From Methylocystis heyeri (lineage in GTDB: Bacteria; Pseudomonadota; Alphaproteobacteria; Rhizobiales; Beijerinckiaceae), in contig NZ_CP046052.1 of assembly GCF_004802635.2 (NCBI RefSeq), positions 3,038,001-3,102,000 of the forward strand: 64,000 nt of DNA. The letters run 5' to 3'. Shown here one piece after another: positions 37,713-46,590 of the stretch. The stretch's first letter is position 1, and each line of letters begins with the position of its first letter. The notes below the pieces were generated by a model. It saw only the letters and a program-made list of their open reading frames with translations, was not told where the DNA came from and did not search any database. The position numbers and the translations under genes are program-made.

Positions 37713-39614
37713 TCATTCTCCGGCCCGCCGCACACGCATGAGCGCCTCTCGCGCCTGGAAATCCGCCAAGGTCAGCGCATAGAGCGCGGAGCCGTCGGCG
37801 CGGCGCTCCAGGGTCGAAAACCCCAGCTTCTCATAAAGGCCTGCGACCATGGCATTTTTTTCTGTCGGAAGATATTCGCCGACGAGTTGCGTCGCGCCGA
37901 GGCGCCTCGCCTCCTCGGCGACGATGTTCAAAGTGGCCTGCTCGACCATGCGGCCCAGCACCCGGCAGCTCATGAGCCAGGTGTCGATCACGCAGCGTTC
38001 CTCTTCGTCGAGGCGGCCGATGACGACCGCGATGACGCCGTTGTCGCCGAAGCGATCCTCGAGACGCAGCTGAAGACCGAAGGCGCGCGGATCTTCCATC
38101 ACCGCGGCTGCCTCAGCCTCGGTATAGCGCCGGGTCCGCAGATTGAACTGATTGGTCTTGTTGATGAGCTGCGCCGTGCGCGCCAGGCCCAGGGAGTCGA
38201 AGCGGCGCCATTCGAGCTCCATCTCCAGGCTGCGAAGATAGGTGGGAAGGTCCGTCGCCGCCGCCTGCAGTTGCGCGCGCACTCGATTTTGCCGATACAT
38301 GGCCATACGCGCGCGATCGTCGTCGGTCGCGCCGAGGGACTCGAAATAGCCCGCGTCCGAAAGAATTTGCGGCGTCAGGGCGGGATCGTCGTCCGGGATT
38401 TCAGGAACGGCGACCTGCGGCAGCTCCTTGCGCACGAGATTGCGCTCAAAAGGATTGTCGTCGAGGAACACGAGGCTGTCGAGGCCGATGTTGAGCTCCT
38501 GCGCAATGCGGCGCAGATTGGTCGCCTTGTCGTCCCAATTGGCCATGAAACAGGCGATGTGATCGCGCTGGAGGATCATCTCCGGATGTCTGTCGAAGGG
38601 CGCATAGGCGTTTTCCGCGTCGTTCTTCGAGCAGACCGCGAGAATGACGCCGCGCCGCGCCAGCCCCAGGGCGTAGCTCTGCACGGAAACGTAAGCTTCC
38701 CCGAGCGCGCTGCCCTGGCCGAGGACAACGCCGTCGAGCCCGTCGTCGCCGACGACGCCGCCCCAGAGCGTGTTGTCGAGATCGAGAACGAGGCATTTTT
38801 TGGAGCGTCCCTGCATCGCCGCAAGAATCCGCGCCACCAGATCGCCATAGAGCGGCGATGCGATGGGGCTGATCTCCTGCTTCGCGCGTAGCCAGAGCGC
38901 CGGATCGCACCATGCGCGCACGCCATCCTGTGCGGCCCGCTCGTCGAGATTCAGGATCGAGACGCCGCTGCGATCAGCCCTTGCCCGCAGCGCGGCGTTG
39001 AGTCTCGCGACGGCGCGCGCGGGCGAGGCTGCGAGGCGATGCTCATTGGCGCCGAGCAGATGCGGAAACACAGGCGGCAGGGTCTGCTGGATGACGGCGG
39101 CGCCGAGGCGCGCGGTAAGCCGGCTCCAACACAATTCGAGACGCGCGAGAGTTTCGCCCAGCGCCGCCTCGGCCTCGGCTTCGTTCGCAGCGGAGGCGAC
39201 GGCGCCCGCCAGATGGCGCGCGTCGAGCGCTATAAGCACGGCATTCGGCCTGAAGGCGTAAAGCGCCGAACTCTCGTCCAGCGACTCCTGCAGATATTGG
39301 CCATAACCCGCTTCGTAGATCGACGCCCACAATCCGCGGCGCGCCGCAGCGATGCGAATGCCGGAGCGTAAATGCGCGAGCGTCGAAGAACCGAGCAGCG
39401 CGAGTCTGATCGGCTCGCCCGCGACGCCGCGAGGCGGATCATGGGCGAAATATCTGCCGAAGATTCGGTCGAGCCGCTCGGTCTCGAGAAAACCGAGCCG
39501 CGCGCCGGCGAGCGCCACGAAGTCGGACCAGGAGGCGCCCTCCTGCTCCATTTTTTTGACCGCGATCGCCCAATCGTCGGAGGGAGGCGGAAGCCAGGAG
39601 AGTTCGAGTTCCAA
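37713..39614 (-). CDS. FkbH-like HAD (subfamily IIIC) protein with C-terminal GNAT-like domain
   Basis: 633 residues. The N-terminal third is SGNH-like (LALLGSSTLAHL). The HAD core has DLDNTLWGGVVGDDG near residue 272, then CSKND and FLDDNPFER. The end resembles an acyltransferase (LVGEYLPTEKNAMVAGLYEKLGF). FkbH-type proteins load a phosphoglycerate-derived three-carbon unit onto an acyl carrier protein in polyketide pathways, and relatives occur with MBOAT proteins. No dedicated carrier protein gene is seen beside it. A TTG at 39614 with GAAGG upstream is used as the start. Confidence 0.85.
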   Translation of the reverse strand: MELELSWLPPPSDDWAIAVKKMEQEGASWSDFVALAGARLGFLETERLDRIFGRYFAHDPPRGVAGEPIRLALLGSSTLAHLRSGIRIAAARRGLWASIYEAGYGQYLQESLDESSALYAFRPNAVLIALDARHLAGAVASAANEAEAEAALGETLARLELCWSRLTARLGAAVIQQTLPPVFPHLLGANEHRLAASPARAVARLNAALRARADRSGVSILNLDERAAQDGVRAWCDPALWLRAKQEISPIASPLYGDLVARILAAMQGRSKKCLVLDLDNTLWGGVVGDDGLDGVVLGQGSALGEAYVSVQSYALGLARRGVILAVCSKNDAENAYAPFDRHPEMILQRDHIACFMANWDDKATNLRRIAQELNIGLDSLVFLDDNPFERNLVRKELPQVAVPEIPDDDPALTPQILSDAGYFESLGATDDDRARMAMYRQNRVRAQLQAAATDLPTYLRSLEMELEWRRFDSLGLARTAQLINKTNQFNLRTRRYTEAEAAAVMEDPRAFGLQLRLEDRFGDNGVIAVVIGRLDEEERCVIDTWLMSCRVLGRMVEQATLNIVAEEARRLGATQLVGEYLPTEKNAMVAGLYEKLGFSTLERRADGSALYALTLADFQAREALMRVRRAGE

Positions 39615-39676
39615 CGGCCTTCGCCCCCACTGTGACTGCTCAATCGCTTACGCGCGGACAGGACGCAATGCGCGCG

Positions 39677-42139
39677 CTAGAACGACACCTTGATCAACCC
39701 CCGGATCGTGCGCGGCGTGCCGAGCACCGAGTTGTTCTGGTAGGCCAGGCTCCAACCCGCTTGGGGCGACGACAGCTGATCCCAGGACATCGGCACGAGG
39801 CCGCCCTGAAGGTAATAGGTCTTGTCGAACAGATTATCGACGTTGAGCTGAGTGTGGATGTTGTAGCCGTTGTACAGGAAATCATAGCCCGCGAAGACGC
39901 CGACGAGGCCGTAGCTAGGGGTTCCCTGTCCATAAATATAAGTGCCGTCGTTGTTGTAATGGAAGAACGGCAGATATCCGGTGTAGTCATATCTCGCGCC
40001 GACCTTCAGACCCTGCAGCGAGCCGTTTCTGAACTCATAGGATGACGCGATGCTTCCCTGGTTGCGCGGCACATAGGGAAAGGGCGACCCGATCGCGGGA
40101 TTGTAGCCGGCCCCGAAGGGCGAAGCCTTGGTGACCAGGGCGTCGGTGTTGGCGTAAGCGAGATTCACGCTCCAGCCGGGCATGATCTCGCCGCCGATGT
40201 CGATTTCGAGTCCCTGCGACCGTCCCTGGCCGACCAGAATCTCGTGTATCTGGTCGTTGGGAATGCCGACCGGAATATTGGTCTTGACGAGGTGATAATA
40301 GGCGAGCTGGGCTTGCAGCCTCTGGTCGAAGAACTGAAATTTGACGCCGGCTTCCTCTTGCTGGCCTGCGCTCGGAGGATTGGGCAGGTTCGAGCCGAGG
40401 ACCAGATAGCCGTTGTAGTTGGGGCTGTAGGATTCGACGTAATTGCCGTAAAGACTCATCCACTCGTAAGGCCGCCAGAGCAGAGCCGCACGCGGCGTGA
40501 CCCTCTGGTTGACGGTCTGGGTTTTCATTGTCTCGAGAGCCTGTACGCAGGGGATGGAAAGGCCGTAATTGTTCGGATAGCCGCAGGTGTCGTCAGTGGT
40601 CGTCTGGAAGCGGCTGTTGACATACTGGTAACGACCGCCGGCGAGGATCTCGAAATCATAGGGAAGCTTGATCTGGTCCTGAATATAGGCGCCGACATTG
40701 TCGCCCTGCTGGCCCGAGGCCGCAGAGGGAGCATATAGCGAGGGCGTCGTCGCAGGAGCGGTCCCGAACACGGTCAGCGACCCGAACGAATTTGCCAGAG
40801 TGTTGAGGAGCCGACCGTTGTAACGGTAGTAGTCCGCCCCGAGCAGCATGGTGTGCTGGAGCTCGCCGGTCTTGACGTGGCCGACCACGTCCAGATTGGT
40901 GACATAGGTCTGCTGGGTCCCGAAGCTGGGATAGCCGCTCTCCACAAGCTGCGCATTGCCGGGCAGGAAGGCGCCGGTGAAGTTGCCTGCGCCGCAATAG
41001 CCCCCGGGCGAGATGCAATCCGACACGAGGATGGCGCCGGTCTGGGTGTAGGTGTGGTTGACGGTCTGCCACAGAAAGTTCTGCTGGACCGACCAGTCCT
41101 TGTCGAAGTCGTGGTGCCAGGTCACAGTGGCGAAGTTCTGCTTCTGGGCGTCGGGAGACGGCGGCCCCGGATTCCAGCTGCGGCCCAGCCAGAGCGGAAG
41201 AACGTTGTTGTAGGTCAGATAGGACAGAAAGACCTGGTTTATGCGGTTTTCCTGATATTGATCGCTGACGCGGATCCAGGTGTTGTTGTCGACGTTCCAC
41301 TTCACCACGGGATAGAACATCACGTTCCGATTGTAGCCGTAGTCCTGGAACGATCCGTCGTTTTCGTAAGAGGCGATGAAGCGATAAAGAAGGCTTTTAT
41401 CCGCGGAGAGCGGTCCGGTCGCGTCGAGCACCGTACGATAGGACTGATAGCTGCCGACCTGCTGCTGAATCGAGTAGGCGGGCTTTTCCAGCGGCTGCTT
41501 CAAATTGAGGTTGACGATGCCGCCGGGCTCCACGGCGCCGTAGAGAATGGCGGCCGGACCTTTGAGCACCTCGACATTTTCGACATTGGCGAAGAGCGTG
41601 CCGCCGATCCCGGAGGTGCCGCCTTGATAAGTGTCCAGCCTCACGCCGTCGCGGTAGTAGGTGCTGGTGGGGAAGCCGCGCAACACGACGGCGCCGAAGG
41701 AATAGCCGAAGGAGCTGCCGCCGCCGCCGGAGAAATAGACGCCGCTGACATTGCGCAGCGCCTGCTCGATCGAGGTGACCTGCTGGTCTTCGAGCATCTG
41801 GTTGGTGACAGTCTTGGTCGAGAGCGGCGTTTCGATGGCTGGCGTGTTGACCTTGGTGCCGATCGACTGGACCGGCGCCGCATAGGACTTCGGGTTGTTG
41901 CAGATGTCGCCGGCGCACATCTCGCCGTTATTCCCGATGCCGATGCTCGTGCCGTTTCCGCCCGCCCCTCCGGTTCCGCCGCCGTCGCCGCCGGCTGGAC
42001 CGGGCGGCGCGCCCTGGACAACTTTCTCGGCGCCGACATCGATCATAGGCAAGCTCTCCTGCGCCCGGGCCTCGACGACGACCGCGGCTGCGGCGATGGC
42101 CGCCAGGGATGCTTCCAAGAAAAGGCGTTTGGTTTTCAT
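39677..42139 (-). CDS. TonB-dependent siderophore receptor
   Basis: 820 residues from the ATG at 42139 (GGGAGA upstream). A signal peptide ends near VEARAQ. A plug domain (QALRNVSGVYFSGGGGSSFGYSF, VLKGPAAILYGAVEPGGIVNL) and a beta-barrel ending in IRGLIKVSF follow. The plug sequence is that of FoxA/FhuA-like ferric siderophore receptors. Between signal and plug is a Gly-rich linker of about 40 residues with two Cys (MCAGDIC) and no room for an STN signalling domain. It probably takes up the product of the NRPS genes. Confidence 0.93.
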   Translation of the reverse strand: MKTKRLFLEASLAAIAAAAVVVEARAQESLPMIDVGAEKVVQGAPPGPAGGDGGGTGGAGGNGTSIGIGNNGEMCAGDICNNPKSYAAPVQSIGTKVNTPAIETPLSTKTVTNQMLEDQQVTSIEQALRNVSGVYFSGGGGSSFGYSFGAVVLRGFPTSTYYRDGVRLDTYQGGTSGIGGTLFANVENVEVLKGPAAILYGAVEPGGIVNLNLKQPLEKPAYSIQQQVGSYQSYRTVLDATGPLSADKSLLYRFIASYENDGSFQDYGYNRNVMFYPVVKWNVDNNTWIRVSDQYQENRINQVFLSYLTYNNVLPLWLGRSWNPGPPSPDAQKQNFATVTWHHDFDKDWSVQQNFLWQTVNHTYTQTGAILVSDCISPGGYCGAGNFTGAFLPGNAQLVESGYPSFGTQQTYVTNLDVVGHVKTGELQHTMLLGADYYRYNGRLLNTLANSFGSLTVFGTAPATTPSLYAPSAASGQQGDNVGAYIQDQIKLPYDFEILAGGRYQYVNSRFQTTTDDTCGYPNNYGLSIPCVQALETMKTQTVNQRVTPRAALLWRPYEWMSLYGNYVESYSPNYNGYLVLGSNLPNPPSAGQQEEAGVKFQFFDQRLQAQLAYYHLVKTNIPVGIPNDQIHEILVGQGRSQGLEIDIGGEIMPGWSVNLAYANTDALVTKASPFGAGYNPAIGSPFPYVPRNQGSIASSYEFRNGSLQGLKVGARYDYTGYLPFFHYNNDGTYIYGQGTPSYGLVGVFAGYDFLYNGYNIHTQLNVDNLFDKTYYLQGGLVPMSWDQLSSPQAGWSLAYQNNSVLGTPRTIRGLIKVSF

Positions 42140-42236
42140 CAGGGATCTCCCGCGCCGCATCGGCGGCGCCGTGACAGGACAAATTCTCAAGAAAAGAGAG
42201 GCGGCGCGCATGACGAGACGCCCCCTCGAGCGAATG

Positions 42237-43151
42237 TCAGTATTTCGCGACGACCGGGGCGGGCGCGAACCAATGCCAGTGGTAGTTGACGCCGGCGCGC
42301 ACGGCGTGGCCGTTGAAGCGCACAGACGACCGATAGCCCGCGGAATAGAGCAGGGTCGCCGCGCCATTGGGCGGGGCCGCCGCGAAATTGATCGCGGCTG
42401 TCTGCGCGCCGAGGTCGTAGTAGAGATATTCGACCTTGGCGCTCCAGTCCGGGCGGAACATCCATTCGAGCCCGCCGCCCGCCGCCCATCCTATTTTCGC
42501 GTCGTTGAACTGGGCGGAAAGCGCTGAAGCGGTGAAATTCGGATTAGCCGAACTTATGAAGAGGGCGTTCGAGAAATTCATTCCGCCATAGGCGAGGCCG
42601 CCGGATCCGAACGCCAGCAAAGTGGGGGTGACGAGATATCCCAGGCGTCCGCGCACCGTGCCGAGATAGTTCAATGACTTGTTGAGGCTCGACGTCGTGG
42701 TGAGGAGCGCCTGGGTCGTCGGCTCCAGCGCGGCGCCGGAGAGATTTTTGTAACTGCCGAGCGTCGAGCCTTGCACATCAGCCTCGACGCCCGCGAGGAA
42801 AGCGCCGAACTGCCAGTTGAAACCGGCCTGGCCGCCGCCGATGACGCCCACATTGCTCAAGGAGCCGCCGAGCGGCGTGGAGGCCGCGACGGCGGAGCCG
42901 AAATAGGTCGGACCAAAGCCCAGTCCCGATTGATCGGCGAGATCGTTGTAAAGCGGATAGGCGCTGGTGGTGACGCTCGGGCTGGCGTCGAACACGGCGC
43001 CGACGTTGGCGCCGAAATAGAAGCCCGTCCATGTCGGCGGCGACGGCGGAACGACGGGCGGAGCCTTGAGAATGGGAAGATCGGCGGCGAGAGCCGACCC
43101 GGCGGAACAGGCCGAAAGGATCACGGCCCACAGGGCGCGAGTTTTTTTCAT
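42237..43151 (-). CDS. Outer-membrane beta-barrel porin, Omp25/31-like
   Basis: 304 residues. A signal peptide (ending SALAADLP) is followed by the usual start WTGFYFGANVG. Alternating barrel strands come next, with WAAGGGLEWMF and KVEYLYYDLG near the end. This family is abundant in alphaproteobacterial outer membranes. It lies 97 bp upstream of the receptor on the same strand and may be co-transcribed. Its specific role is unknown. Confidence 0.88.
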   Translation of the reverse strand: MKKTRALWAVILSACSAGSALAADLPILKAPPVVPPSPPTWTGFYFGANVGAVFDASPSVTTSAYPLYNDLADQSGLGFGPTYFGSAVAASTPLGGSLSNVGVIGGGQAGFNWQFGAFLAGVEADVQGSTLGSYKNLSGAALEPTTQALLTTTSSLNKSLNYLGTVRGRLGYLVTPTLLAFGSGGLAYGGMNFSNALFISSANPNFTASALSAQFNDAKIGWAAGGGLEWMFRPDWSAKVEYLYYDLGAQTAAINFAAAPPNGAATLLYSAGYRSSVRFNGHAVRAGVNYHWHWFAPAPVVAKY

Positions 43152-43336
43152 CGTGCGAAATCCTTGAGTGTTTGCGACGTCGACGCGCCGCGTTCCACCC
43201 GCAACGGAGCCGACTGCAATGAGCGGACTCCGAGTCACGAGTTTGCCGCCTCGAAGCCGCCGAAGCGCTCGAGGGAAGTTTCAGCTAGTGAAGGGAAAGG
43301 CGCAGTTGTGGCGGGAGAAACGCCACTGCACGGAAC

Positions 43337-43759
43337 TCAAGCCGACGCGGGAGGCCCCTGCGAAGACCATGAGCTGACCCAGCCCGCCGACGACAGCGGG
43401 CGTTCCGGGCCGGCGGCCGGCGCTCCGGAAGCTATTTCGAAATCATGGAATTCGAGGATCGATTCCCAGATGCGCGCAACCGCGAAGGCCACTGCCGCGT
43501 CGGCGTCGCGCGTGCAACAGGCAAAGCAGCAGTGGTCGTAATCCTTGCCTTCGCGACGGGACTGGTCGCCGTCCGGCGCATGCAGACAATTTGCTTCAAG
43601 CGAAGCCGCGACGACGCCGTTGGCGTTGTAGGCGGCGTGACGGCACGGCGTCGAGAGGATCAGGAGGCTCTGCGCGGCCAACAGCACGAGAAGGAGCGCA
43701 GCCAACATCGGCTTCGCATTCCCGCGCCAACGGTCTCTTTTGTCCCCCAGCCCAAACAT
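43337..43759 (-). CDS. Small secreted His/Cys protein, DUF2946-like (second copy)
   Basis: 140 residues from the ATG at 43759. A hydrophobic signal (AALLLVLLAAQSLLIL) is followed by STPCRH, a Cys, the cluster DHCCFACCTRD and a C-terminal QGPPAS. It shares its layout with the protein at 33989, but the two are divergent. Metal binding by the Cys cluster is an inference. It lies upstream of the porin and receptor genes on the same strand. Confidence 0.65.
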   Translation of the reverse strand: MFGLGDKRDRWRGNAKPMLAALLLVLLAAQSLLILSTPCRHAAYNANGVVAASLEANCLHAPDGDQSRREGKDYDHCCFACCTRDADAAVAFAVARIWESILEFHDFEIASGAPAAGPERPLSSAGWVSSWSSQGPPASA

Positions 43760-43943
43760 GTTCAACGCTATGAGTCTTGCAAATTGCGTCGCCGAACCCG
43801 AGACAATCCGGGCTTCAGCATTCGTTTACGTTATATCCGCAGGTAAGCCGGCGCAAGCTTGAACTGCTCCCGACCAACATTTTCATATCATGTTTCATTC
43901 TTCATCATTGAAGCCGCGTCGACGGCTTTCATCCATGCAGCCG

Positions 43944-44687
43944 TCACGGCCCGGCATGAAAACGCCAGCGGGACGCAGGACCCCAAGCCGGAGCGGCCTG
44001 GATCAATCGAGCTGCCTCGGCGTCGAAGACGAAGCTCGACAGCCCCTGAGAAACGCCTTCGCCGGTCGCTTTGATATAGGCTTCCGCCAGGGTCCAGAAG
44101 CGGAAGAACATTCTTGTTCTGAGAGTTTCATTCGGACAGGCGCTGAGCTCAGCCTGCATCTGCGGCGCGAAGGCGAGGCGCGACAGGTCCATCAAATCCG
44201 GCAGATGACGCATTGGTTCGACATCGACGCCCACGGGGCTGCCGGCGATGGCGATGGCGATGAGGCCGCGCGTGTGGCTCACATTGAAATGGATCCGCCC
44301 CGACGACAGCAGCGGTTTGCCTTTGGGGCCGGAAAGAAAACTCAGACCGAGCGGGGCGGCCCCCAGCATAGCGCCGAGCAGCGCGCGCAGGCAGGCGCGC
44401 GAGGCGGCGCAGGTCCACCGGTCGGCCTCCACGCGGAAGCCGAGCGCGCGAGCCTGCTCGGCGGAGTCCAGATGCGCGAGAAATTCGGCGAAGCTCGCCG
44501 TCGCCGGTTCGCCGAACCACAGCCAAAGCTCCCCCCGCGTCGGAGGACGGCTCGGGACGTCCGCGATTGAAGGCAACACCCGATGTTCCAGCGGCTCGGC
44601 TGCGTTGCGCTCCAACGCCCACGCCCAGGCGATCGTCTCCGGCGGTTGAGGCCGCGTGCGCAGGAGAGCGTCGAGTTCGAAAGACAT
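43944..44687 (-). CDS. Sfp-type 4'-phosphopantetheinyl transferase
   Basis: 247 residues. It carries FNVSHTRG, the Mg-binding VGVDVE (Asp155, Glu157) and FWTLAEAYIKATGEG (Glu202, Lys206). It would activate the carrier proteins of the three synthetases from coenzyme A. The first Lys of the usual WxxKE motif is Ala201 here; Glu and the second Lys are kept. The ATG at 44687 is followed on the minus strand by the His/Cys protein gene. Confidence 0.93.
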   Translation of the reverse strand: MSFELDALLRTRPQPPETIAWAWALERNAAEPLEHRVLPSIADVPSRPPTRGELWLWFGEPATASFAEFLAHLDSAEQARALGFRVEADRWTCAASRACLRALLGAMLGAAPLGLSFLSGPKGKPLLSSGRIHFNVSHTRGLIAIAIAGSPVGVDVEPMRHLPDLMDLSRLAFAPQMQAELSACPNETLRTRMFFRFWTLAEAYIKATGEGVSQGLSSFVFDAEAARLIQAAPAWGPASRWRFHAGP

Positions 44688-44816
44688 TTTGCTGCGCTAC
44701 CCTCCACGCGATCCCAACCCGAGCATTTGAGGTTTTTGGTTTCCACATTGCATCTTGCGTGGCCCTACACGGACGTTCCGCCTCTCCTATTTGGCTGCGA
44801 AAAGGAGAACCCGACA

Positions 44817-45044
44817 ATGACAAAAGCAGGCGTAGCGATGTTCGCGCTGGGGATGTTGCTCGGCGCGATCCTGCCGGCGGCGGCTTATGACGCCAGGCCG
44901 GCTCCCTATGGACTTTACTCCCCTCCGCCGGCGGCTCTCATATCGCCGAACCAGCACCGCCATCGTTGCTACGCGTCCTATACCCGCCGGGAGCAGGACA
45001 AGGGCATTCGGCACTGGACCGGGCTTTGCCGCCACTGGGGCTGA
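44817..45044 (+). CDS. Small secreted hypothetical protein
   Basis: 75 residues with a signal peptide (MFALGMLLGAILPAAAY) and a mature part rich in Pro, His and Arg. A strong AAGGAG site precedes the ATG. Ten bases of CG-rich sequence after the stop lead to a GC-rich hairpin (45067-45110). I do not recognise a family. The His and Cys in the second half could bind metal, but nothing shows this. Confidence 0.6.
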   Translation: MTKAGVAMFALGMLLGAILPAAAYDARPAPYGLYSPPPAALISPNQHRHRCYASYTRREQDKGIRHWTGLCRHWG

Positions 45045-45066
45045 AAACACAAGCGCAGCCACCGCG

Positions 45067-45110
45067 CCCCGCGGTCTCAAGGGGTGTTTATCGCCCCCTG
45101 AGGCGCGGGG
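45067..45110 (+). terminator. GC-rich hairpin downstream of the small secreted protein
   Basis: CCCCGCG with CTCA and AGGGG on the left pairs imperfectly with CCCCCTGAG and CGCGGGG on the right. The stem is stable but there is no T-run, so it is at best a weak or factor-assisted terminator. Confidence 0.35.
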
Positions 45111-45137
45111 GCCTGCGGGGATTCGCCTGTCGGCGCG

Positions 45138-45805
45138 CTACCCTCCCGAAACCCGCTGCAAGAAGGAGCTTCCGCGAGCCATTCGGCGCCCCTTGAAGCG
45201 CCGTCTCAGCTCCTGGTCGCGCCTTATTTTATAGGCTAACGCGTTTTCGCCCCGCCGCTCAGGCAATGCTTGGGTTCTGGCTGCTGTGCGCCGCGTCGGC
45301 CCAGTGTCGAGTTTGCGCGGCGGTTTCGGGCTCCCCCCGCCCAAATACCCGGTTTCCCCGGCGATCCCGCCTAATTCCGGAGGATCCCGCCTGGTCCCGC
45401 CGTGTCCCCATATGATCCTGCGCATGACACGTGTCATGCGCAGGATCATATGGGGACACGGCGGGATTAGCCGGAACTGGCCGGGATTAGCCGGGAAAAC
45501 CGAGGGTTTTGGCGGGAGCATCGGAAAAGGACCGCGCAAGATCAAATGGGGTCACGACGGCCGAGGCCGACGGCGTGTGGCCAAGAAAACCGGGGCAATC
45601 GAGCGCCGCGGTGGCGCAAACTCGGAACTCGGACGAAGCAGCGCGCCCGAGCCCCGGAAACTGCTGAATCCTAGCATTGCCTAAGCGGCGGGCGCGAGAA
45701 CGCATTAGTCTACAAAAACGCTTAAGTAGGAACTGGAGAGGCGCTTCAAGGGGCGTTGAAGGGCTCATCAAAGCTCCTTCTTGCAGCGGGTTTCGGGAGG
45801 GTCGC
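45138..45805. repeat. Large inverted duplication, arms about 180-195 bp
   Basis: Left arm 45138-45320 and right arm about 45610-45805 are inverted copies. Matching segments include 31 identical bases (45141-45171 and 45771-45801), 16 identical bases (45187-45202 and 45740-45755) and 17 of 18 (45253-45270 and 45673-45690), all in register. The right arm contains the 3' end of the Cys-rich gene, so the left arm is a decayed, inverted copy of that gene end with its downstream sequence. No gene is supported in the 723 bases from 45045 to 45767. Confidence 0.85.
45395..45466. repeat. Perfect 72-bp palindrome without loop
   Basis: The 36 bases 45395-45430 are followed directly by their exact reverse complement 45431-45466, centred on GACAC/GTGTC. 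The symmetry continues imperfectly outward on both sides, with repeated CCCGGC and CCGGAA blocks. A decayed further copy of the arm can be seen near 45541-45565. It lies inside the inverted duplication. Confidence 0.95.
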
Positions 45806-46100
45806 CGCAGACGCTCTTGATGTTGTGGAAGCCCACGCAGCGGCCGTCGGGGCCGCGATAGCCCGGGCCTCCCTTGCATCCGCAGCCGGTGCATTCCGGC
45901 TCCTCGACCTGGGCGGCGCCTTCCTTCGCGCAATTGGTCTCGGGAGGCGTTCCGCAGACGCTCTTGAGATTGGCGTAGCCGACACAGCGGCCGTCCGGGC
46001 CACGATAGCCGGGACCGCCCCGGCACCCGCAGCCCTTGCAGGCGAAAGCGGGCGACGCAGCCATCAGCAAAAGCGCGAGGGCGAGAGCGCATCGTTTCAC
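45768..46100 (-). CDS. Secreted Cys-rich protein of two tandem repeats
   Basis: 110 residues from a GTG at 46100. A signal peptide (LALALLLMAASPAFA) precedes two near-identical repeats of about 38 residues. Each has the pattern C-x2-C-x-C, then GGPGYRGPDGRCVG, then SVCG-x-PPET-x-C. The repeats are joined by a Glu-rich linker. The six Cys per unit suggest disulfide-bonded or metal-binding mini-domains. I know no function for the family. The GTG overlaps the stop of the immunity-type gene upstream (GTGA), so the two are probably translated together. A longer start at 46154 is possible but would lose the clean signal peptide. Confidence 0.75.
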   Translation of the reverse strand: MKRCALALALLLMAASPAFACKGCGCRGGPGYRGPDGRCVGYANLKSVCGTPPETNCAKEGAAQVEEPECTGCGCKGGPGYRGPDGRCVGFHNIKSVCGDPPETRCKKEL

Positions 46101-46573
46101 TGAGAATTGGACCGACTGCGAGTAAAGACGCCAGCGGTCTTTGCACCCAACCACCGCAGAACGCGCGGCCCGAGCAAATCGGCGTCTGATTCCTCGTGCA
46201 GGGCAGCGGGGGGCTCTTCTTGCGACGGAGGAGTCGGACGCTGCAGATCAACCGGCTCGGCGGCCATCAGCGCCCAAACGAGCGCGCCGACCCATCCCAG
46301 AAAGGTCCAGCCCAACAGCAGATCGAGCGCGATGATCGCCTGCGCATGGCGATGCTTGTAGCCGACGGCGACGACGCTGGGCGCGACGTAGATCAAAATC
46401 GCCGCAAGGGCCAAGGCGAGAAGCTCCAGGATCGAGAAGAGCGTCTGCGCGGGCGCAATCAGGTTTGGATAGCTCCTGAACCAGGTCGGAGCGCTGTAAT
46501 AGGCCGCCAACGCCGTGAGGAACCAGCAGGCGAGAGCGGCCAGACCTAAGAAAACGATCTTCAAAACACGCAT
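46097..46573 (-). CDS. Superinfection-immunity-type membrane protein
   Basis: 158 residues. Two or three helices at the N-terminus are followed by YKHRHAQAIIALDLLLGWTFLGWVGALVWAL. That is the signature of the Imm_superinfect family (T4 Imm-like, blocks DNA entry of related phages). A hydrophilic C-terminal tail of about 50 residues follows. It lies 18 bp from the phage repressor stop on the same strand. It could belong to the prophage or be a host gene at its edge. Confidence 0.75.
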   Translation of the reverse strand: MRVLKIVFLGLAALACWFLTALAAYYSAPTWFRSYPNLIAPAQTLFSILELLALALAAILIYVAPSVVAVGYKHRHAQAIIALDLLLGWTFLGWVGALVWALMAAEPVDLQRPTPPSQEEPPAALHEESDADLLGPRVLRWLGAKTAGVFTRSRSNSQ

Positions 46574-46590
46574 TTAATGCGCCTCAAACT

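Noticed and set aside
45138-45684. Open frames on both strands over the palindrome (about 130 codons each)
   Set aside because: Their central peptides are the same because the DNA is palindromic. They lack start signals and family features.
45768-46040. Repeat units of the Cys-rich gene as a CRISPR-like array
   Set aside because: Only two units occur, they are coding, and there are no spacers of regular length.
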